16,281 nt of DNA. Source: Phenylobacterium aquaticum. Its GTDB lineage: Bacteria; Pseudomonadota; Alphaproteobacteria; Caulobacterales; Caulobacteraceae. The stretch spans positions 1 through 16,281 of the forward strand of contig NZ_CANCLE010000087.1 in assembly GCF_947378715.1 (NCBI RefSeq). The letters run 5' to 3'. Each line of letters starts with the position of its first letter. Position 1 is the first letter of the stretch. The notes beneath the pieces are model-generated. The model was not told where the DNA came from. It worked only from the letters and a program-made list of their open reading frames with translations, and made no database searches. The translations under genes were made by a program, and so were the position numbers. Below are positions 6,727-14,149 of this stretch, piece by piece.

Positions 6727-7347
6727 TTAGTCCTTCAGCGCCTTGCGGGTCTGTTCCCAGTACTGGGCGCCGGTGATCAGGGTGATGAGGGTGGCCAGCC
6801 AGAACAGGCCGTGGATGGCCATGGCCACGGGATCGCGCAAGCCGGGATCGGCCGGCAGGTCGAAGGCGCCCCAGGAGGCCAGCAGCAGCTCCCCGCCCAG
6901 CGAGATCAGTTGCAGGGTGGTCTTCCACTTGGCCAGCAGGGTGACCGGCAGCTTGATCCCCTTGCCGGCCCCTACCTCGCGCAGGGCGCTGACGGTGAAT
7001 TCGCGGAACAGGATCAGGCCCGCCGGCAGCACCACCATCGGCTGGGGCCCGAGCGCCATCAGGCCCAGCACGGCGCCGGCCACCAGGACCTTGTCGCCGA
7101 TCGGATCGAGGATGGCCCCCCAGACCGTGACCGCATCGAGCTTGCGCGCCAGCCAGCCGTCGAAGAAGTCGGTGACTGCGGCGATCACGAAGGCCCAGAA
7201 CGCCCAGCGTTCCAGGGAGAACTGCATGTCCACCGTCAGCCGCTCGCTGAAATAGGGCACGCCGCCGGCCGCCAGGGCCAGGGCGACGAACATGAAGAGC
7301 GTCAGGACCAGCCGGCCGGCCGACAGGATGTTCGGGATCGATTTCAT
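6727..7347 (-). CDS. pgsA: CDP-diacylglycerol--glycerol-3-phosphate 3-phosphatidyltransferase
   Basis: This 206-residue integral membrane enzyme makes phosphatidylglycerophosphate from CDP-diacylglycerol and sn-glycerol 3-phosphate, the committed step to phosphatidylglycerol and cardiolipin in the inner membrane. The CDP-alcohol phosphotransferase motif D-x2-D-G-x2-A-R-x8-G-x3-D-x3-D is complete: D60, D63, G64, A67, R68, G77, D81, D85. The N-terminal SIPNILSAGRL is the standard opening of PgsA. Several hydrophobic segments follow. The start ATG at 7347 has AAAGGA 5 bases upstream, and this site overlaps the uvrC stop region; only 9 bp separate the two genes, so they form an operon with probable translational coupling. 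From memory, moaD and moaE often follow uvrC-pgsA in alphaproteobacteria; here the convergent pirin gene lies there instead. Confidence 0.93.
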   Translation of the reverse strand: MKSIPNILSAGRLVLTLFMFVALALAAGGVPYFSERLTVDMQFSLERWAFWAFVIAAVTDFFDGWLARKLDAVTVWGAILDPIGDKVLVAGAVLGLMALGPQPMVVLPAGLILFREFTVSALREVGAGKGIKLPVTLLAKWKTTLQLISLGGELLLASWGAFDLPADPGLRDPVAMAIHGLFWLATLITLITGAQYWEQTRKALKD

Positions 7348-7356
7348 GCGTGTCCT

Positions 7357-9222
7357 TTAGGCCTTGCGGAAGAAATCGAAAATGCGCTGAGCCAGCGGTT
7401 GGTTCACGCCGTCGACCTTGGCCAGGTCCTCGATCGAGGCGCGGGAGACGCCGCGCGCTGATCCGAAGGCGTGCAGCAGGGCGCGCTTGCGGCCCGGCCC
7501 CACCCCGTCGATCTCGTCCAGCGGGTTCTTCTTCATGTCGGCGGCGCGGCGGACGCGGTGGGTGCCGATGGCGAAACGGTGCGCCTCGTCGCGCAGGCGC
7601 TGGAGGTAATAGAGCACCGCCGACTTGGGCTCGAGCATGAAATAGGGCTTGCCCGGAATGTAGAAGCGCTCAAGGCCAGCGTCGCGGTCGGGGCCCTTGG
7701 CGACGCCGACGACAGGGATGTCATCGACACCCAGGTCGGCCATGATTTCCACAACCACGCCCACCTGGCCCATGCCGCCGTCGATCAGAACGAGGTCGGG
7801 TCGGATGGCTTCGCCGCCCTCCTCCTCTTCCTTCACCAGGCGGCCGAAGCGGCGACGCAGCACCTCCTTCATCATGCCGAAGTCGTCGCCGGGGGTGAGC
7901 TCCGTGTCCTTGATGTTGAACTTGCGGTACTGGCTCTTCTGGAAGCCGTCGGGCCCGGCCACGATCATGCCGCCGACGGCATTGGTCCCCATGATGTGGC
8001 TGTTGTCATAGACCTCGATCCGCTCCGGCGGCGCGTCCAGGCCGAAGGCCTCGGCCACGCCGTTGAGCAGCCGGGTCTGGGCCGAGCTCTCGGCCATCTT
8101 GCGGCCAAGCGCCTCGCGGGCGTTGGTCAGGGCGTGCTCGACCAGCTGGCGCTTCTCGCCCTTCTGGGGCTTGAGAATCTCGACCTTGCGACCGGCCTTC
8201 ATGGCGAAGGCTTCGGACAGCAGGTCCCGCTCCGATGGCTCGACGCTGGTCAGGATCAGCTTGGGGATCGGCTTGTCGTCATAGAACTGGCCCAGGAAGG
8301 CGCTCATGACGTCGAGGTCCTCATCGGACTTGTCGACCCGGGGGAAATAGGCGCGGTTGCCCCAGTTCTGGCCGGCCCGGAAGAAGAACACCTGGACGCA
8401 GGCCTGACCGCCCTCGGCGAACAGGGCGAAGACATCGGCCTCGTCGGTGCTCTCTGGATTGATCTGCTGTTCCTGGGCGACCGAGGCGAGCGCCCGGATG
8501 CGGTCGCGCAGGCGGGCGGCCAGCTCGAACTCCATGTCGTCGGAGGCGGCCTGCATCTGCTCGGACATGCGGGTCATCACCGCCCGGCTCTTGCCGCGCA
8601 GGAAGGCCTCAGATTCTTCGACCAACCGGCCGTAGTCCTCCAGGCTGATCAGGCCCGTGCAGGGCGCGGCGCAGCGCTTGATCTGGTGCAGCATGCAGGG
8701 CCGGGTGCGGCTCTCATAGACGCTGTCGGAGCATGACCGCAGCAGGAAGGCCTTCTGCAGGGTGTTGAGGGTGCGGTTGACCGCGCCGGCGCTGGCGAAG
8801 GGGCCGAAATAGTCGCCCTTGATGGTGTGGGCGCCGCGATGCTTGCGCAGCTGCGGGGCGGCGTGTTCGCGGCGGATGACGATCTCGGGGAAGCTCTTGT
8901 CGTCGCGCAGCAGCACGTTGAACCGGGGCTTCATCTGCTTGATCAGATTGATCTCGAGCAGCAGGGCGTCGGTCTCGGTGCGGGTGGTGACGAACTCCAT
9001 CGACCGGGTCAGGTCGACCATCAGGGCGATGCGCTGGGTGTGGAACCGCCCTTGGGCGTATTGCAGCACCCGCTTCTTCAGCGAGCGCGCCTTGCCGACA
9101 TAGAGCACCTCGTCATTCTCGCCGATCATCCGATAGACGCCCGGCGAGTCCGGCAGCCGGCGCACCTGGTCCTTGATCAGGGCGGCGCCCTTCAGCGGCG
9201 TCTCGGTGACAGGGATCGACAT
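7357..9222 (-). CDS. uvrC: UvrABC excinuclease subunit C
   Basis: The protein is 621 residues from ATG 9222, or 624 from ATG 9231. UvrC makes both incisions in nucleotide excision repair after UvrA/UvrB recognise damage. The GIY-YIG nuclease domain opens with PDSPGVYRM and VLYVGKARSLKKR (residues 24-51), with the conserved ALLLEINLIKQ later in the domain. A UVR motif (DMEFELAARLRDRIRAL) mediates UvrB contact. The C-terminal RNase H-like nuclease shows EVYDNSHIMGTNAVGGMIV and DLVLIDGGMGQ, and tandem helix-hairpin-helix motifs (IDGVGPGRKRALL, LAKVDGVNQPLAQRI) close the protein. ATG 9222 has GAGG only 3 bases upstream and ATG 9231 has no visible site, so the exact start is uncertain. The frame stays open far upstream to 10680, but that part is antisense to the kinase gene and has no UvrC homology. 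First gene of an operon with pgsA. Confidence 0.95.
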   Translation of the reverse strand: MSIPVTETPLKGAALIKDQVRRLPDSPGVYRMIGENDEVLYVGKARSLKKRVLQYAQGRFHTQRIALMVDLTRSMEFVTTRTETDALLLEINLIKQMKPRFNVLLRDDKSFPEIVIRREHAAPQLRKHRGAHTIKGDYFGPFASAGAVNRTLNTLQKAFLLRSCSDSVYESRTRPCMLHQIKRCAAPCTGLISLEDYGRLVEESEAFLRGKSRAVMTRMSEQMQAASDDMEFELAARLRDRIRALASVAQEQQINPESTDEADVFALFAEGGQACVQVFFFRAGQNWGNRAYFPRVDKSDEDLDVMSAFLGQFYDDKPIPKLILTSVEPSERDLLSEAFAMKAGRKVEILKPQKGEKRQLVEHALTNAREALGRKMAESSAQTRLLNGVAEAFGLDAPPERIEVYDNSHIMGTNAVGGMIVAGPDGFQKSQYRKFNIKDTELTPGDDFGMMKEVLRRRFGRLVKEEEEGGEAIRPDLVLIDGGMGQVGVVVEIMADLGVDDIPVVGVAKGPDRDAGLERFYIPGKPYFMLEPKSAVLYYLQRLRDEAHRFAIGTHRVRRAADMKKNPLDEIDGVGPGRKRALLHAFGSARGVSRASIEDLAKVDGVNQPLAQRIFDFFRKA

Positions 9223-9321
9223 GGCCCTCATATAGGCGAGTCCGCCGCTTCGCGCAGGCGGGTATAACAACCCAACCGTCGACGCCGGATCGCGTCGCGT
9301 CGCTGAGGGGGAGCTGTGACT

Positions 9322-10806
9322 ATGGAGATGGAGTCCCATTCCCCGGGCGCTGACCTGGGTGCGGCCCGGCCGCAGGTCGACTTCGAAGCGTTGTTCGAGG
9401 CCCTGCCCAGCCCCTACATGATCCTGGACCGGGACCTGCGCTATGTCGCGGCCAACGCCGCCTATTGCGCGGCGACAGAACAGAACCGCGAGGTGCTGAT
9501 CGGGCGCGGGCTGTTCGAGCTGTTCCCCAATCCGGACGAGGGCGGGCGCATGCTGCGCGCATCGCTGGAGCGGGTCCTGGCCACGGGGCGACCGGATTCC
9601 CTGGCCCTTATTCCCTATGCGATCCCGCTGGCGCCGGAGCGCGGCGGGGGGATGGAGATGCGCTACTGGTCGGCGGTGCACACGCCGCTGATGGGACCGG
9701 ATGGCCAGGTCGCCTTCGTGCTGCAGAACACGGTCGATGTGACCGCGCTTCGCGCCCAGGCCGGCGCGCCCGCGCCCCGGCAGGGCGAAACTCAGTTGCT
9801 GCAAAGGGCCGAGGAGGTTCAGCGGCTGAACGCCAGCCTGGCCGAAGAGTCCATGCACCTGCGGGACCTGATCATGCAGGCGCCCGGCTTCATGGTGGTG
9901 CTGTCGGGGCCGGACCACGTGCTGGAGCTGGTCAACAACGCCTATCTGAAACTGGTCGGCGGGCGCCCATGGGTGGGCAAGTCCATCGCCGAGGCTCTGC
10001 CGGAACTCGCCGACCAGGGCTATATCGCCTTGCTTGACCAAGTGACCGCGACCCAACAGCCCTTCGTCGGCCGCGCCGCCCTGGTCGGGCTGCAGAACAG
10101 CACCGATGCGCCGCAGGAGGAGCGGTTCCTCGACTTCGTCCTGCAGCCGATTCTCGGCGCCGACGGGACGACGCGAGGTATTTTCGTCGAAGGCAGCGAC
10201 GTCACCGACCGGATCGCGGCGGAGACCCAGCAGAAGTTCCTGCTGGATGAGCTGAACCATCGGGTGAAGAACACCCTGGCCACCGTCCAGGCCATCGCCG
10301 CCCAGACCCTGCGCCACAGCCCCGACCCTCCGGCCTTCCGCCGCGCCTTCGAGGCGCGGATCATGGCGCTCTCGGCCACTCATAACCTGCTGACCGCCAC
10401 CAGCTGGCGCGGCGCCGAGCTGCGCGACGTGCTGTCGATGGAGCTCAGCCCCTACGGCGCCGAACGCTATGGACTGGAGGGCGGGGTGGTGGACCTGTCG
10501 GCGCCGGCGGCCCTGGCCCTGGGCATGCTGGTCCACGAGCTCGCCACCAATGCCGCGAAGCATGGCGCCCTGTCTGAGCCGGGGGGTCGGGTCGAGGTCG
10601 CCTGGCGTCTGGCGCCCGAGAGCAAGCTCGTCCTCGACTGGCGCGAGACGGGCGGGCCGCCGGTGGCCGTCTCGACCCACAGGGGTTTCGGTTCAAGGCT
10701 GATCGAGCGCAGCCTCAGGGGGGACCTGGCGGGCGCGGCCGTCCTGGCGTTCCACCCGGACGGCCTGTGCTGTCACATCGAACTGCCGCTCGGTCCCGCG
10801 ATCTAG
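9322..10806 (+). CDS. PAS-PAS sensor histidine kinase of the HWE family
   Basis: The protein is 494 residues from ATG 9322, with GGGGAG 8 bases upstream; GTG 9316 is an alternative. Two PAS domains are seen (about 20-145 with YMILDRDLRYVAANAAYCA, and 183-297 with GFMVVLSGPDHVLELVNNAY), joined by a probable coiled coil (about 155-182). The kinase core starts with LDELNHRVKNTLATVQAIAA, phosphorylated His at 313. The N-box HELATNAAKHGAL (405-417) has the extra His, and LDWRE (438-442) supplies the W-x-E; these define the HWE family. GFGSRLIERSL forms the G-box. No membrane segment or signal peptide is present, so it senses a cytoplasmic cue. No LOV cysteine motif is seen in either PAS domain. 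No response regulator lies nearby, so it is an orphan kinase whose partner cannot be named. Divergent from uvrC and convergent with the amidohydrolase gene. Confidence 0.92.
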   Translation: MEMESHSPGADLGAARPQVDFEALFEALPSPYMILDRDLRYVAANAAYCAATEQNREVLIGRGLFELFPNPDEGGRMLRASLERVLATGRPDSLALIPYAIPLAPERGGGMEMRYWSAVHTPLMGPDGQVAFVLQNTVDVTALRAQAGAPAPRQGETQLLQRAEEVQRLNASLAEESMHLRDLIMQAPGFMVVLSGPDHVLELVNNAYLKLVGGRPWVGKSIAEALPELADQGYIALLDQVTATQQPFVGRAALVGLQNSTDAPQEERFLDFVLQPILGADGTTRGIFVEGSDVTDRIAAETQQKFLLDELNHRVKNTLATVQAIAAQTLRHSPDPPAFRRAFEARIMALSATHNLLTATSWRGAELRDVLSMELSPYGAERYGLEGGVVDLSAPAALALGMLVHELATNAAKHGALSEPGGRVEVAWRLAPESKLVLDWRETGGPPVAVSTHRGFGSRLIERSLRGDLAGAAVLAFHPDGLCCHIELPLGPAI

Positions 10807-12140
10807 CTGGCGGCGTTCATGACCGCGAGGGTCATGGCCTCGACCCCCGTGCGGATGGTGGGTTCTGGCACGGGCGCGAACTGAGGGGTGTGGTTGCCGG
10901 GCAGGAACTCGCCCTTGGCCTTGGCCGCCGCGATCTTGGCCGGGTCATAGCCCCCCAGGCTGAAGAACACCGAGGGGACGCCGGCGATGATGAATTCCGA
11001 ATAGTCCTCGCTGGGATAGCCGGGCGCGGGCTCCAGCACGGCCTTGTCGCCGAAGGCGGCCTTGAACACCTTGGCGGTGCGCTCGGTGAGCGCCGCGTCA
11101 TTGATCACCGCGCGGCCGCCGACCACGATCTGGACATCCGGCGCCGGGGCGCCCTCCATGGCCGCGACCGCTGCGGCGGTGCGCTGCACGCCGTCGAGGA
11201 TCTTGGCCCGGACACCGGCGTCGAAGCTGCGGATGGTGCCGCGGATCAAGGCGCTGTCGGGAATGATGTTGCCGACGCTGCCGGCCTGCAAAGCGCCGAC
11301 CGTCACCACGCCGAACGCCGCCGGATCCTTCTCACGGCTGATCACGGTCTGGACGTCGACCACGAAGCGCGCCGCCTCGACCACCGGATCGATGGTCATG
11401 CTGGGCATGGAGCCGTGGCCGCCGCGTCCCTTGAACAGGATTTCCAGGCTGTCGGAATTGGAGGTGACCACGCCGGGCCGATAGGAGATGGAGTCATCCG
11501 GGCCAGGACCGACATGCAGGGCGAAGCCCATGTCCGGCTTGCCGAAGCGGGTGAACAGGCCGTCGGCCAGCATGCCGCGCGCGCCGCCGGTGGTCTCCTC
11601 GGCCGGCTGGCCGATGAACATCAAGGTGCCATGCCACTTGGACTTCAGCGCCACCAGGGCCTGGGCCGTCCCGACCCAGACCGCCATGTGGATGTCGTGG
11701 CCGCAGCTGTGATCGACCGGGGTCGGCTTGCCGTTCCAGGTGGTGATCGCGTGGCTGGCATAGGGCAGGCCGGTCTTCTCCTCCATCGGCAGGGCGTCGA
11801 GTTCGGTACGCACCAGTATGGTCGGGCCGGGGCCGTTCTTGTAGATCGCCACGATGCCGGTCTGGGCCACGTGCTCGGTGACCGTAAAGCCGATGGCGCG
11901 CATCTCGGCGGCCAGCTTGGCGGCGGTCGCCGTCTCCTGGAAGCCAAGCTCCGGATGGGCGTGGATGTCCTTATAGAGCGCGTCCAGATGCGGATAATTC
12001 TTGTTCAGCTGGACGTCGATCGCCGCCTTCTGGGCCGCCACGTCCGGCGCCGCCGAGGCCGGACTGGCAAGGGCCAGGGTCGTCGCCACGCCGGCGCACA
12101 GGAGGGACTTCAGGGCGATGGAGGTACGGCGCACGGACAT
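10803..12140 (-). CDS. Exported M20-family amidohydrolase/metallopeptidase
   Basis: The protein is 445 residues and begins with a classical Sec signal peptide: RR near the N-terminus, a hydrophobic core (about 9-25), and a likely cleavage after ASPASA at residue 30. The mature enzyme is an M20D-type di-metal hydrolase (hippurate hydrolase, N-acyl amino acid or indole-acetyl-amino acid hydrolase group). Metal ligands are visible as C146 and H148 in SCGHDIHMA, E181/E182 in PAEE, H209 in ALHVGPGP, and H417 in NHTPQFAP. The small dimerisation domain carries GRGGHGSMP (238-246). It probably removes acyl groups from N-acylated amino acids or splits peptides in the periplasm; the substrate is not known. 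ATG 12140 has AAGGTGAG upstream. Its stop codon shares the palindromic CTAG (10803-10806) with the kinase stop. Confidence 0.9.
   Translation of the reverse strand: MSVRRTSIALKSLLCAGVATTLALASPASAAPDVAAQKAAIDVQLNKNYPHLDALYKDIHAHPELGFQETATAAKLAAEMRAIGFTVTEHVAQTGIVAIYKNGPGPTILVRTELDALPMEEKTGLPYASHAITTWNGKPTPVDHSCGHDIHMAVWVGTAQALVALKSKWHGTLMFIGQPAEETTGGARGMLADGLFTRFGKPDMGFALHVGPGPDDSISYRPGVVTSNSDSLEILFKGRGGHGSMPSMTIDPVVEAARFVVDVQTVISREKDPAAFGVVTVGALQAGSVGNIIPDSALIRGTIRSFDAGVRAKILDGVQRTAAAVAAMEGAPAPDVQIVVGGRAVINDAALTERTAKVFKAAFGDKAVLEPAPGYPSEDYSEFIIAGVPSVFFSLGGYDPAKIAAAKAKGEFLPGNHTPQFAPVPEPTIRTGVEAMTLAVMNAAS
10818..10836 (+). terminator. Possible hairpin terminator after the histidine kinase gene
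   Basis: CATGACC (10818-10824) pairs perfectly with GGTCATG (10830-10836) around the 5-base loop GCGAG, 12 bases after the kinase stop and inside the 3' end of the convergent amidohydrolase gene. There is no T-run, so terminator function is a weak inference from position. Confidence 0.25.
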
Positions 12141-12447
12141 GACTCACCTTGGCTTGGACTGCGCCAGCTTAAACACCCCGGCGGCCACGCCGCAAAGCCG
12201 GCCAGGGGGTCGCGCGGGGAATTCACGGCCAGTGACCGCAAAGACGCCTTTGGGCAGGAACCCTCGGCGGGGATTTGGCTGGCCAGGGCTTGCAATGCGT
12301 CGGCGACCGGGCATTTGAGAAAAGATTGGCGGGCAGAGGCCATCAAAGGTTGCCAGACACCCGCTCGACATTGAAATAGGCCCCCTCCGAAAGGCCCGCG
12401 CAGATGGGCCACGGTGGGTTGTTGTGGATCTAGGGAAGGAACGGCGT
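12141..12447. other. Divergent intergenic region (307 bp) between amidohydrolase and acyl-CoA synthetase genes
   Basis: This stretch must carry the promoters for both flanking genes. I see a small hairpin CGGCG-GCCA-CGCCG (12179-12192) and an isolated palindrome CTGGCCAG (12279-12286), about what a GC-rich sequence would give by chance. No good promoter hexamer pair, riboswitch-like structure or small ORF with a ribosome binding site was found. Confidence 0.4.
12433..12440 (+). promoter_or_regulatory. Shine-Dalgarno site favouring a TTG start for the acyl-CoA synthetase
   Basis: GGGAAGGA ends 7 bases before TTG at 12448. The upstream GTG at 12424 would put this site inside the coding region and has only a weak GGTGGG before it. 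Confidence 0.55.
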
Positions 12448-14142
12448 TTGCATTACCAGGAGCTGAAACAGGCGTGGGCTGAGCTGACCGCTCCGGGCGC
12501 GCCCTTCGAGATCGCCGTCACCGAAGTGCGTGGCGTGCCGATCCGCACCTTCAAGAACGCCCCGCCTTCGATCCGCGAGTTCTGGCTGTCCACCGCCGCC
12601 TTCGCCGACCGCACCTATCTGGTCTATCAGGGCGAGCGCATCACCTACGGCGAGGCCCACGCCCAGGTCGCCTCGATCGCCAACTGGATGATGCAGAACG
12701 GCGTGGCCCCCGGCGACCGGGTGGCGATCGCCATGCGCAACTATCCGGAATGGATGCTGATCTACTGGGCCTGCGTCTCGATCGGCGTGGCCGCCGTGGG
12801 CATGAACGCCTGGTGGACCACCGAGGAGATGGACTACGCCCTCAAGGACTCCGCGCCGAAGGCGGTGTTCGCTGACGCCGAGCGCCTGGCCCGCATCCAG
12901 GAGCGGCCCGGCATGGCGGGAGACGCCCGGATCGTCGGTGTGCGACTGGCCGGCCCCGTGGCGGGCGTCACCCCCTATGCCGATGTGCTGGCCACTGGCG
13001 GGACCCTGCCCGACGTCCAGATCGACCCCGACGCGGACGCCTGCATCTTCTACACCTCCGGCACCACCGGCTTCCCGAAGGGCGCCCAGCTGACCCATCG
13101 CGGCTGCGTCGCCAATCTGTTCAACATGATCTCCTGCGGCCAGGCCCAGGGTCTGGCGACCCAGCGCGCCACGGGGACCCTGCCGCCCGCCGAGCCGCCG
13201 ATCCCGGTCTCGCTCTTGACCACCCCCCTGTTCCACGTGACCGCCAACAACTGCGGCGCCTACATGACCACCGCCGCCGGCGGGACCATGGTGCTGATGT
13301 ACCGCTGGGACGCCGGTGAGGCCCTGAAGCTGATCCAGCGCGAAAAGGTCACCGCCATGAGCGGCGTGCCGGTGATGTCACGCGAGCTGATCACCCATCC
13401 GGAATTCGAAAACCACGACGTCTCCAGCCTGATGAGCCTGGGCGGCGGCGGTGCTCAATTGCCGCCGGACCTGGTGCACAAGATCGACGCCAGCGTGAAG
13501 AGCGCCCGGCCGAACACCGGCTATGGCATGACCGAGACCTGCGGGATCATCACCTCGGTGTCCGGCGACTTCTTCGTCGACCGCCCCGACAGCGCCGGCC
13601 CGCCGGTGCCGACCCTGGAGGTCAAGTGCGTGGACGATGACGGCAAGACCGTTCCGCAGGGCCAGGTCGGCGAACTGTGGGTGCGCGGCGCCCCGGTCAT
13701 CAAGGGCTATATCAACCGGCCCGAGGCGACCGCGGAATCGATCACCGACGGCTGGCTGCACACCGGCGACGTCGCCCGGATCGACGAGGACGGCTTCATC
13801 TATATCGTCGACCGCAAGAAGGACATGGTCCTGCGCGGCGGCGAGAACGTCTATTGCGCCGAGGTCGAGGCCGCTCTTTATCGCCATCCGGCCGTGGCGG
13901 AGTGCAGCGTGTTCGGGGTGCCGGACGCGCGTCTGGGCGAGGAGGTGGCGGCCGCTGTCCACCTGCGTCCTGGCATGAGCGTCACGGGCGATGAGCTGCG
14001 CGCCCACTGCGCCAACCTGATCGCCAAGCACAAGGCGCCCCGCTACATCTGGATCCTCGCCGAGGCCCTGCCGCGCAACGCCAGCGGCAAGTTCCTGAAG
14101 CGCGAGCTGCGGGAAACCCTGGCCCTGGACGAGGCCGCCTGA
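12448..14142 (+). CDS. AMP-dependent acyl-CoA synthetase/ligase
   Basis: The protein is 564 residues from TTG 12448 (GGGAAGGA 7 bases upstream); GTG 12424 would add 8 residues. It belongs to the adenylate-forming (ANL) superfamily: it activates a carboxylic acid with ATP to an acyl-AMP and transfers it to CoA. The phosphate-binding loop YTSGTTGFPKG is at 202-212, the A5 motif YGMTET at 359-364, the A7/A8 region GWLHTGD (435-441) with D441 and VDRKKDMVLRGGENVY (454-469), and the catalytic lysine in NASGKFLKREL is K548. It probably handles medium- or long-chain fatty acids or an aromatic acid; binding-pocket residues do not settle this. No beta-oxidation genes are adjacent, so it looks like a single-gene unit. 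The stop is 7 bp from the convergent glucokinase stop. Confidence 0.92.
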   Translation: MHYQELKQAWAELTAPGAPFEIAVTEVRGVPIRTFKNAPPSIREFWLSTAAFADRTYLVYQGERITYGEAHAQVASIANWMMQNGVAPGDRVAIAMRNYPEWMLIYWACVSIGVAAVGMNAWWTTEEMDYALKDSAPKAVFADAERLARIQERPGMAGDARIVGVRLAGPVAGVTPYADVLATGGTLPDVQIDPDADACIFYTSGTTGFPKGAQLTHRGCVANLFNMISCGQAQGLATQRATGTLPPAEPPIPVSLLTTPLFHVTANNCGAYMTTAAGGTMVLMYRWDAGEALKLIQREKVTAMSGVPVMSRELITHPEFENHDVSSLMSLGGGGAQLPPDLVHKIDASVKSARPNTGYGMTETCGIITSVSGDFFVDRPDSAGPPVPTLEVKCVDDDGKTVPQGQVGELWVRGAPVIKGYINRPEATAESITDGWLHTGDVARIDEDGFIYIVDRKKDMVLRGGENVYCAEVEAALYRHPAVAECSVFGVPDARLGEEVAAAVHLRPGMSVTGDELRAHCANLIAKHKAPRYIWILAEALPRNASGKFLKRELRETLALDEAA

Positions 14143-14149
14143 GCCGAAG

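Noticed and set aside
7471..8736. A 421-codon plus-strand frame antisense to uvrC
   Set aside because: Shadow frame; low-complexity G/A/H/L translation with no motif.
9232..10680. N-terminal extension of the uvrC frame to 10680
   Set aside because: It is antisense to the kinase gene, has no UvrC homology, and UvrC normally has about 620 residues starting near 9222-9231.
12257..12261. GGAAC as a possible EcfG (general stress) -35 element
   Set aside because: No CGTT-like -10 at 16-17 bases downstream.
10767..12374. A 535-codon plus-strand frame antisense to the amidohydrolase gene
   Set aside because: Compositional shadow without domains; the minus strand has a signal peptide and all M20 metal ligands.
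12144..12412. Minus-strand frames of 75-100 codons in the amidohydrolase/acyl-CoA synthetase gap
   Set aside because: No ribosome binding site, no domain, and codon pattern unlike the surrounding genes.
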